A stretch of 64,000 nucleotides of DNA from Pyrenula massariospora (taxonomy: Eukaryota > Ascomycota > Eurotiomycetes > Pyrenulales > Pyrenulaceae), in NCBI GenBank assembly GCA_021030905.1, contig JAGFMI010000004.1, positions 1,798,001-1,862,000 of the forward strand. Reading direction: 5' to 3'. This document shows, in pieces, positions 55,771-64,000 of the stretch. A program made the translations under genes and the position numbers. The notes beneath the pieces were generated by a model. It had not been told where the DNA came from. It saw nothing but the letters and a program-made list of their open reading frames with translations, and ran no database searches. The number at the start of each line of letters is the position of its first letter. Position 1 is the first letter of the stretch.

Positions 55771-56873
55771 CTACTCCTGATGACATTCCAATATCATGCA
55801 TGTGATACATTAGGAGATGAACCCATCTGGCTGGGTTTTTTGGACGCAACCAACGCGAAGTCATTTTATCACGTGAACTTTCAACTACCTATCCAGTCAT
55901 TTGAGACATTTGGGTTGATCAGAGAAGCGGCTCGGATTTGCTTCAGGACCCTGGTGGTCCATTGTAACGTAGTCACTGCAGCGGCCCCTCGCTGCCTAGG
56001 GTCGGTCGGTCAGCCCCAACTCTGGTGGCGATTCTAGACTTCGGAGGAAAGTTTGAAAAGCATGTCCGCAAGTGGATTCATTTGCAGTCTGCACATGCGT
56101 GATCTGATTGGGGAAGACGTCCATGGCCATAGTCTTCCTCCATTCGACGCTTCCGCCAAATTTGGCAAGTGCTCTCCTTGCCGTCATTACGACTGAACTA
56201 GCTGTTCGGCGAGTGATATCAGCTAAAGACCGAATCCTATGTAAGAGGGTTCTTGTGGATGATCAGCGGGAAAGGCAGAGCCCAAGGTGCTCGGCTCCGT
56301 TTCGAAAAATTTTGCTGACGGGTCAGTCACGTGCGCGGGATCCTCAAACCTACTAAGTGCGTGACTTTGAGCTAGTTCTTGTTCGGTATAGCTAACACGG
56401 CCTCCTCCGAATCCTTGCAATGGGGAGGCGACCCTTGGAACCCTATACCCACATGTCGTCTAGCCAAGCGTAATGTACTCCTCAACCCGAACTTACTGTG
56501 CGCCAACTTCAAAAAGTTATGACATTGACTTATGATCCCTGAAGACGGACGGCGATAGAGTGCTGATCCACTTCAGTAGTATTGACTAAGCGGGATAGAT
56601 GATGTCCTTCTCCGCTGACCACCATGTCTTCACCGCAACGCAATGATGTTTCTTTGGTCAAGCTGCCTTGACAAGTGCAGAGTTTACCCACAAGGTACGA
56701 ACGCACGAGTACTGGGCGGAGAGCTACCAGCAGAAGAGTCCCTAGTACCGCAAAACTCCCCCAATGTTGTGTAATTTAGCTTGCGTTCCACTTTCCACCA
56801 AAGGGCCAGTTGAAGCTCTGTGTCTCCTTTCTTGGTCTCATGTTGCTTTTTGACGCTCATATCCAGGTCACCA
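55771..56873. promoter_or_regulatory. Divergent region between the unknown gene and the P450
   Basis: About 1.1 kb separating divergently transcribed genes. CACGTG-type sequences occur at about 55870 (TCACGTGA) and 56325 (GTCACGTGC), similar to the palindrome near 49000. Short frames (55738..56037, 56108..56356) lack domains. Confidence 0.4.
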
Positions 56874-58853
56874 ATGTCTCCCATCGAAGTTTCATCTTTG
56901 CAAATAATACTGTTGATTCTTCTGTCATTACTAGTCTACTATGCTGTTGTTGCCGTCTATAGGATATTTTTTCACCCGCTGAGCCGCTTTCCTGGGCCTT
57001 CACTAGCAGCAGCATCCATATTTTACCGAGCGTATTATCAAGTTTGGAGAGACGGTGACCATGTTGCTCAATTTACTAGACTTCACGATGTACATGGTAA
57101 TTGTGTCGTGTCTTATAAGTTGTCTAACAAGAAACTGACTCAAGAGAAAGGGCCCGTGATTCGGATTGCACCAAACACTGTCAGTACCTTCCCCTAGTAT
57201 CGTACGATCTACTCTCATGGATCTTGCAGCTACACTTCCGCAATCCAAGAGCTTTCAATGACATCTTTAAATTCTCGTCGAAGTTCACCAAAGATGGCGA
57301 CTTCTACGACCACCTTGGCCAGTCCGAAGCCCTCTTCGGAATGGTAGACGAAGAGGAACATAAGAAACGCTTCAGGCTTGTTGCGGATCTATTCTCCAAA
57401 AAGTTTTCTCAAGATTTTGAGCCTCTCATACATAGCAATGTTTGTGACTATCACCTTGTTCTCCTTCACAATGTTACTAATCACTTCTGAGAGACTAACA
57501 GGCGAATCGATTATGCTATCTGCTAGCCATCAATGCAAGAAATGGACCGACAAACATTGCTCGAGGTCTTCGAGCTGTCGCGTTAGATATCGTACAGGAA
57601 TTCGTATTTGATTTTGTTCCTCCGCATTTACGTGGTCTTCGAGACGAGAGATTTGACACTTTGTTTGTTGACACGACTTTTGATGTTATGGACTGGACAG
57701 CATGGTGCTTTCGCAATTTCCCTTTCACGTTGAATCTTTCAAACTATACTCCGCAGTGGCTGCGGCGACACATCCTGCCAGGAGAGGCGGCTAATATCGA
57801 GTCGTTTACCGTGAGTCTATTCTTCTCGGCGATTTGTATTCTTGCGGACGGCCACCAAAGATGTCCTAAATTGCTAACAAGACTTTGGAATTTACAGACA
57901 ATCCTTGACTTGGTCAACAGCAACGTCGCCTCTGGTCCCAGCTGGAAACGCGATAGTCTTCTCGGTCGCATGGCCAACAAAGTCACACTCACATCGCTGA
58001 CTTCAGAATGTATGGGAACTATGTTTGGAGGAGTGATCAATTTAGCGAATATGCTACCGTACGGCGTATTTATGGCATGTGATGTCGCTGGAATGCAGGA
58101 GCAGCTCTTCCGAGAATTGCGTTCGGTATGGCCGAGACTCGAAAGTCCCACTCCACCGTATGAGGTATTGAAGGAACTACCACTTCTTGTAGGGCTCTCG
58201 AGATCATAGTGATTGTAAAATCGTACTGACTCCAGCGCAGAACGGTATTGTCAACGAGACTCTGAGACATATGCACGGCATTATTACCGGGCCTCCTCGA
58301 GTAGTACCTTCTCCAGGAGCGGAAATTGATGGCCATTTCATCCCCGCAAAGGTAATGACTCCCAGTCGTCTCGTTGAACGGTCAAGAGCATGAGCTGATA
58401 TTTACCAGACGGTGGTCAGTACATCCTCACTGTACAGCCATATGAATCCGGAGGTGTTTCCCGAGCCTGAAGACTTCAAGCCCGAACGCTGGCTACATCC
58501 AACACCAGAGATGGAGCGGTCATTGGTGCCATTCTCAAAGGGCCGACGAATGTGTCCTGGCAAAGAGTAAGTGGTCCGGTGTACCTGAGCGCCCGGCATT
58601 CATCAACTGCTTTACTGACCCCGCCGAAATCCAGAATCTCTTTGATGGAACTCTACATCGTCTTCGCCGCTCTCTTCAGACGATTCGAAATCACAATCTA
58701 CAACACTACGTACGTATTGACTATCCATCTGCTGTCTGTCCTCGCTGATAAGGCTGGTATCCCAGACGTGAGGACTTTGACTGGAAAGTCTACATCTCCC
58801 TCCACTTCAAGGGGCGACCATTCCACGCCCATCTTCGCCAACGTACCGAATAG
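56874..58853 (+). CDS. Cytochrome P450 monooxygenase
   Basis: Nine exons (56874..57096, 57151..57179, 57230..57439, 57502..57810, 57898..58188, 58241..58351, 58409..58566, 58635..58709, 58766..58853) join in phase to 497 residues. An N-terminal ER anchor (LQIILLILLSLLVYYAVVAV) is followed by FFHPLSRFPGP. K-helix ETLR, the PERW-type motif FKPERWLHP and the heme loop PFSKGRRMCPGKE (F-x-x-G-x-R-x-C-x-G) are intact. The I-helix reads MFGGVINLANML, lacking the usual acid-alcohol (D/E-T) pair for oxygen activation. The N-terminal half resembles fungal CYP58/TRI4-like enzymes (FGMVDEEEHKKRFRLVADLF). One exon is only 29 nt. It is a candidate tailoring enzyme for the locus. Confidence 0.88.
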
Positions 58854-59969
58854 GATAGAGCTCCATAGACATAAAATAATGAGTAAGCGGCGTCATCGCG
58901 TCTGCAGTTACCAGTCCCTGAGAGGCAAGTCCCAGCAGTGTCCAACGTCACACACGCCCTTAATTTCCCACAATCGGAGTCCGGGGTAATACTCCAGGGC
59001 ACGCCCTTCCCAGTATAGAAATCGGTGCTGGCATTTTAGCCAATCCAATACGCTCTCCGCCGACCCATTCGTCGACCACATGGCCCTTACGCAAGAAGCT
59101 TCTCCTAGCCCGTCGTGTTCGCCTCGGCTGTGATTCGTCCGTGCGCTTTTTTACGTGAAGCGGAACTCGACCGTTGCACAAGATGAAATAAGCAGAAGAG
59201 CAATTCCCCGCTTTCCGCGTGCCCTGCAGGACAGTGAGCAAGATCTCACCAGGGGATAGGGATCGTCGGCGGCGCTTATCTCAGCGGTAACGCACGGTGG
59301 CGTTTTTTGCGGTTACGATGTGTGACGGGGGCCGATACGCGCCGTGTATGGGCGATACGCGCTAGTAAAGGGCGGGTATTGCCGGCGGAACGCGAGGCTA
59401 GCCGGAAGGGGGGTTTGCGCTAAGTACTGTATGATTATGATGATCTATATGAGATGAGGTCGAGGCGCTAGTATGCGATGCAGGCTGGAAATGTCGCCGA
59501 GCGAGGTTTTGCGTCCTATTCGGTGGTTCGGTTTCAAAGGGATATGAGGTGGCTTGGGAGGATGGTGGATATGATGACTGCCTTGGTAGACTGGCGAGTA
59601 GTCGATATTGTTCATGCTAAGACTGTTCTTGCCGACTTTTTGGTGCTACAAACGGCTTGTTCATCTGCAAATGAGCTAGGAATCCAAGCGAGGGAATTGC
59701 GAATTGCCACCGCCTTCGCCGTTCAATACTCCCAGCGGTAAAGGGAGGTAAGCGCCCATCGGCAGTTGAGAGTGGATAATGAAAAGGGTCGAGATGAGTT
59801 CTGATATCTGCCTCGGCTCTAGCAGAAGCGAAACGTTGAAGCCTCGGCCTGGAGATACGAGCAAGAAACAGAGATTTGCAATCACTGCGAGAAGTCTGGT
59901 TGGAAAGAGTCTGGTAGTTTGCCCCCGCCTGAAGTCCCTTCCAACATTGTTTTCCGCAGATCAGACACG
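58854..59969. other. Intergenic region with GC-rich patch
   Basis: About 1.1 kb between the P450 and the sedolisin genes. A GC-rich patch at 59260-59410 contains two copies of CGATACGCGC about 20 bp apart. Plus frame 59478..59741 has no domain. No tRNA-like fold is convincing. Confidence 0.4.
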
Positions 59970-62026
59970 ATGCGACTTGATTGTCCTATGTTGGTCCTTT
60001 TCTTGGGCTTTTGGCAGCTGTCGACGCTTGCCCAAACTTACGTTGTCAAAGACGCACATCCAGCACCCACGACATGGAGGAAATTGAGATCTCCGCCGCC
60101 AGATCTCGTTCTTCCTTTGACAATAAGCCTCAGTCCCACAAAAGGTCATTCAAAGGGGATAGAAAAGACTTTGTTTGAAGGTAATTCACCCCTAACTTTC
60201 CTACTATAGCTTGTCTACCATTTTTGGGACTAAGCACTTGAATGTTTTGAAGGAGTCTTTGAATATGAGCAATGCACACTCTTAGAAGCATTTTCTGACG
60301 AAGTTGATTCCCAGTCTCGGATCCCGACTCACCTCGATACGGTCAACATGCTGGCAAGGCAGACATACAGAGCCTGATACAGCCAGCACCTGATGTATTG
60401 CAAGCCGTGCAGAATTGGCTTCTAGAGCACATTGAGCCCGAGAAGCTGAGATATGGAACTGCTCAATCCTCCATAAAAGTTGATTTGCCTTTGAATGCTG
60501 TAGAGTCCATTCTTCAAACAAAGTATTTCATCTTCGAAAATGATGATGGACATCAAATTGTGCGAACAGAGCAGTATTCGTTGCCTTCGCATTTGCATAG
60601 ATACGTTTCGGTCGTAACACCTACAAACCAATTTCTTCGATCGAAAACTCCAGCCATATTTGGGGGTTTACGGCAATCAAGACCTGTAATTGCACGGTCT
60701 GTAAATAGTTTGCGAATGCGTGCTCGCGATGCTGTGGGGAGCCAGTGTAACTTCACTTCAGTTACGTCAGGTTGCGTGAGGACATTGTATGGGACAGCAG
60801 ACTATCAAGCGAAAGTTCCTGAGAAAAACGGTGTTGGCTTTGCCAACTTCTTAGGCGAAGTTGCCATCAGGTCAGATGTTGGGCAATTTCTGAATACGCA
60901 ACGCCCGGACATAGACGCTAAAGGACCACTGTTCGACGAGGTGTCTATTGCCGCGGGGCCAATCAACAAGACAATTGCGGATCTTGATGTGGACGACTCG
61001 CTCGACGGTCGGGAAGCAAATCTCGACGCTGAGAACATTCTTGGTGAGCCTTCGTGTATGTATTGTAACTTATCCTCGCTGACCGTCAAAGGCATCGTCT
61101 GGCCGACTCGGTTGACTGCATACTCAACAGGAGGTATTACCCAACTGTTATTCCTTGCATTATTTCTCTGACAAGAGAAAGGTCTCAATCCCGAGTTCAC
61201 TCCAGATAATTATAGCACGACGAACTCGGACGAACCCTTCTTGACGTGGCTGGATTATCTCCTCGATGAAGAAGATATCCCACAGATCATCTCAATATCG
61301 TACACCGACAGTGAACAGACCGTATCTCAGTCGTATGCTACGCATGTTTGTGACCGCTTTGCCGCGCTTGGAGCTCGGGGCGTGACATTCCTGGCTGCCA
61401 GCGGAGACCACGGAGTTGGTCCCACAGGATACTGCTATTCGAACGACGGTCTCGGATCGAGAAGGTTCCTCCCAGGATTCCCAGCCGGCTGCCCGTACGT
61501 CACGAGCGTTGGGGCCACAGCGAACTATCCCGAGGTGGCGGCATACATTCCTAGCTCGAGGATACCGTTCACGTCCGGGGCAGGCTTCAGCAACTACTTT
61601 GGCCAACCAGACTGGCAGACATTAATTGTCGATGGATACTTGGCGAACATTAATGGCACGAACGATGGGCTGTTCAATCGCTCGGGTCGAGCCTACCCAG
61701 ACATTGCGGCTCTAGGCCAGACCTATGCGACCATTTACAACGGGAGCTTGATTCGCGGAACCGGAACCAGCGCTTCGACGCCGACAGCTGCAGGAGTATT
61801 AACATTAGTGAATGATGCTTTGATCAATGCTGGAAGGAGTCCTCTAGGATTTCTAAATCCTTGGTTGTATAAGTATGGCTACCGGGCTTTCACCGACGTG
61901 ACCGAGGGGAGTAGTGCTGGCTGCAATAGTAGTGGGTTTCCTGCTGCGCCAGGATGGGATGCGGTGACTGGGTTTGGCACACCATATCTGCCGAAAATAT
62001 TAGATATATTAGGTCTACCTACCTAG
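59970..62026 (+). CDS. Secreted sedolisin (S53) tripeptidyl-peptidase
   Basis: Four exons (59970..60180, 60315..61043, 61092..61133, 61182..62026) join in phase to 608 residues. A signal peptide (MRLDCPMLVLFLGFWQLSTL, then AQ) leads into a pro-domain with VSDPDSPRYGQHAGKADIQS. The mature enzyme has the S53 triad: Glu304 and Asp308 (DGREANLDAE) and Ser524 (GTGTSASTP), with the oxyanion Asp403 (AASGDHGVG). Ca-site residues near AFTDVTEGSSAGC and DAVTGFGTP follow. These acid proteases remove tripeptides from N-termini outside the cell or in the vacuole. It could trim RiPP peptides after the Arg cleavage or merely serve nutrition; linkage is by position only. Confidence 0.92.
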
Positions 62027-62142
62027 GCAATATTACATTCCCTTTCGCTACGAATGAGACTGCGGGAGCATCAGCGGCAATCTAGTGAAACAGTGCGAAT
62101 TGTTTAGGACTTGCACAGGTGAGAATCGCTGTCTTTTAGGCC

Positions 62143-62883
62143 TCATGAGCCAATTTCGACATCAATCCACACTGCCTTGACAGTCTCCGTGTAAAAGAGG
62201 CCCATGTCATTCTCCTTCCGGAACGACACATCTTTAGGCTTTGCAATAACTCTCGTCTCACCTACTCCAAGTTCTTTGCCCTTCAAATCTTCATCGTCTG
62301 CCCTCCAGCCACCCTTAAAATGACTCGTAGACCTAGTGGGATCGTATTCTTCCTGAAGAGTTCCAACTTTCTTTCGCAGCCACGATGACCGTCCAGGTGA
62401 TTCAGTACCCGCAGCTGGCATAGATTGTGTGGCGGTGATATTCAAGGTGGTCTGCGATGGGTCTTTTACAGTGCCTTCTAACGAAGAGATACGATCCTTT
62501 ATCGAAGCTTCCAAGCCCCTAAGGACTGGTATTTGCAAACAAAAGCGCGATTGGTAGTCCTCATCTTTCAATCGGATGACGTGAGTAAGGGTCGTTGACG
62601 AAGGTACGCCGACAATATTTTCCTCTGAGACGAGGTTTTGGTCATGATCAGAGGGAATCAATACTAAAGTCAGTTTGAAAATACCGTCCAAGAGTTGTGT
62701 GACCAAGAAAGGCTCAATGTATTGGCGACAGATCTCTTGCACGCGACGATTTCGTGCGGCGTCGACTGCGGTCTGAAGTCTTGATGTGTGGTGCTGTTGT
62801 TGGGCTACGCAGGCTGTAGAGGCGATCGCTTCTTCGTAGGATGGTGCTTGTTCTTCAGGCCACTTGCTATTCAATTTCGACAT
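62143..62883 (-). CDS. Conserved hypothetical protein with PSYEE motif
   Basis: Single exon, 246 residues. The N-terminus contains APSYEEAIAS, a PPxY-like/PSYEE signal often found in fungal proteins that bind WW-domain ubiquitin ligases. A helical stretch (RNRRVQEICRQYIEPFLVTQ) precedes a strand-rich part with LTLVLIPSDH and LTHVIRLKDEDYQSRFCLQI, and the C-terminus ends LFYTETVKAVWIDVEIGS. This looks like a compact cytosolic domain of unknown function common in Ascomycota. Convergent with the sedolisin gene, 116 bp between stops; probably outside the cluster. Confidence 0.7.
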   Translation of the reverse strand: MSKLNSKWPEEQAPSYEEAIASTACVAQQQHHTSRLQTAVDAARNRRVQEICRQYIEPFLVTQLLDGIFKLTLVLIPSDHDQNLVSEENIVGVPSSTTLTHVIRLKDEDYQSRFCLQIPVLRGLEASIKDRISSLEGTVKDPSQTTLNITATQSMPAAGTESPGRSSWLRKKVGTLQEEYDPTRSTSHFKGGWRADDEDLKGKELGVGETRVIAKPKDVSFRKENDMGLFYTETVKAVWIDVEIGS

Positions 62884-64000
62884 AGTTGAAAGGAATGAAC
62901 AGTTGGAGATGTTCTGAGCGATAATCTCTGTCGTGTAAGAGGTCGTGAACTATACAATGTAGTTGCTATGGCCAACGTGAGTCGTGAATATGGCGCCTGC
63001 ATACACAAACAAGGTGACGTAAAAAATATGTTGGCTTTTCCTCATCCCGCTTCAGGCTGGGAATTTGGCACCCCGTGACTATCAAAGACTGGTTGATGAA
63101 TAAGGGCGCAGAGCTGATCAACAAGTCCGACTTGGCGGATAGACGGGAAAGTAGTCGTGGATTGGTCGAAACAATCAGAAAGATTTTGGAGCCAAGGAAA
63201 AAGGTGGCTATGGCGACCGTGAAGGGAATGGCCGAAGGGCCAAGGGAAATTGTGTAGGGTTACCTTGCATTTGGTTGAGGCATTTTGCTTTTAAGGTGGC
63301 GGCTCATCTTGAGTTTCTTCTTTAAAGCTTCACTAGTCACGAGGCTGAAAGGCAAGGCATAACTTGGTGGTTGGCTGTCGCAGGGTGCCGTGGAAACGAG
63401 GTCCGTAGCCTCAGGAATCTCCGCTAAGAAATGCTGGGGCCGATGGGGGGGCTAAGCCAGGTATCGTCTAGCTCGGCGAGGCTGGCAAATCCTCTTACAA
63501 GGCTGAATTGGTGCCTTTTTCCGTCTTCTAAGAGCCGCACTTACGTAGTATGTGTTTTGTGTGCATGCCCAAGCCGCAATCATACATTTTAAGGCAATGC
63601 GCATTATCAACAGCTATCTTCTTGAAGGACTAGTGGCTTCTGGTACCACCTATCACGTAGCCGCCCGACCACGTCTCGTGTTCCATTAAGATAGGACAGA
63701 TTCACACCGCTCTACCGAGATGTGAGGGGTGATGCTCTTCTACCTGTTAGTCACGAGGCGTCTCAGCCTCACTTGCCAAGGCTGTTGGGCCGGTGTCGAG
63801 CGATATGTGGTTCAACCAGTCTTGCGACATGCAAGGGCCGTCTACGGCCTTGAGGATGTCTCTCTTGCGGCTAGAATTGTGGCTGTACCTGCCTGCCATC
63901 CCGTTCCCAAGGTCAAATCTGGAATAGTGCAGATAAACTGCGTCCACGCGGCTGTGTGGCCGCTATATATTTATTTACTACCGCTATCTTTCTGTCCTTT
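62884..64000. other. Right edge, no supported gene
   Basis: About 1.1 kb. Plus frame 63075..63257 (60 codons) and minus frame 63747..63947 (66 codons) lack domains. The region contains the promoter of the gene starting at 62883. Nothing else recognised. Confidence 0.4.

Noticed and set aside
1-64000. tRNA, rRNA, CRISPR, transposon ends
   Set aside because: No A/B-box pair with a plausible cloverleaf, no spaced direct repeats outside the coding array, and no transposase motif was found by reading; a tRNAscan or RepeatMasker run would be decisive.

Overview
The window looks like nuclear DNA of a filamentous ascomycete (Pezizomycotina). The genes carry short spliceosomal introns (about 45-170 bp, GT-AG, with CTGAC/GCTAAT-like branch sites). 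The content is typical of mould genomes: UstYa (DUF3328) proteins, a TRI14-like protein, a maltose-type permease, a secreted sedolisin, a P450 and small secreted proteins sit between conserved housekeeping genes. I rebuilt exon structures by hand by joining frames at splice sites. Genes described as spliced have matching phases and an intact reading frame.

The left part (about 0.8-40 kb) is a mosaic of conserved genes. They are a four-TM-like membrane protein, an armadillo SmgGDS-like protein, a large membrane protein, an oxidoreductase-like (OXLD1-type) mitochondrial protein, a secreted TRI14-like propeller, an alpha/beta hydrolase, a possible kinetochore protein, a small secreted protein, a DJ-1/PfpI protein, an LRRC40-like leucine-rich protein, the TopBP1/Dpb11/Rad4 homologue, a coiled-coil protein, ribosomal protein eL13, a maltose-type sugar permease, an acidic secreted protein, DPM3, xanthine phosphoribosyltransferase and a tiny cysteine-rich secreted protein.

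The right part (about 41-62 kb) reads as a biosynthetic gene cluster and is the most interesting region. Its centre is a 173-residue secreted precursor at 45018-45597 (minus strand): a signal peptide followed by ten near-identical repeats of the type PEDASW-x-x-x-K-x-R. Eight repeats carry W-A-N-T and two carry W-G-V-I. Two UstYa-type (DUF3328) proteins with paired HxxHC motifs lie close by (47072-48100 plus, 50134-51133 minus). This combination is the hallmark of fungal dikaritin RiPPs such as ustiloxin, phomopsin and victorin. The repeat layout (acidic spacer, aromatic-led tetrapeptide, basic site) parallels the ustiloxin precursor but with Trp in place of Tyr. I do not recognise the core, so this may be an undescribed RiPP family.

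The genes around the precursor could supply tailoring, export and processing: an MFS exporter, a two-domain vicinal-oxygen-chelate dioxygenase, a SnoaL/NTF2-like protein, a sulfotransferase-like protein, an Fe(II)/2-oxoglutarate oxygenase, an unrecognised 571-residue protein, a P450 and a secreted sedolisin protease. Cluster borders are inferred from content only. No cluster-specific transcription factor, transposon, CRISPR, tRNA or rRNA was found. The last 1.1 kb and several intergenic stretches hold nothing I can support.
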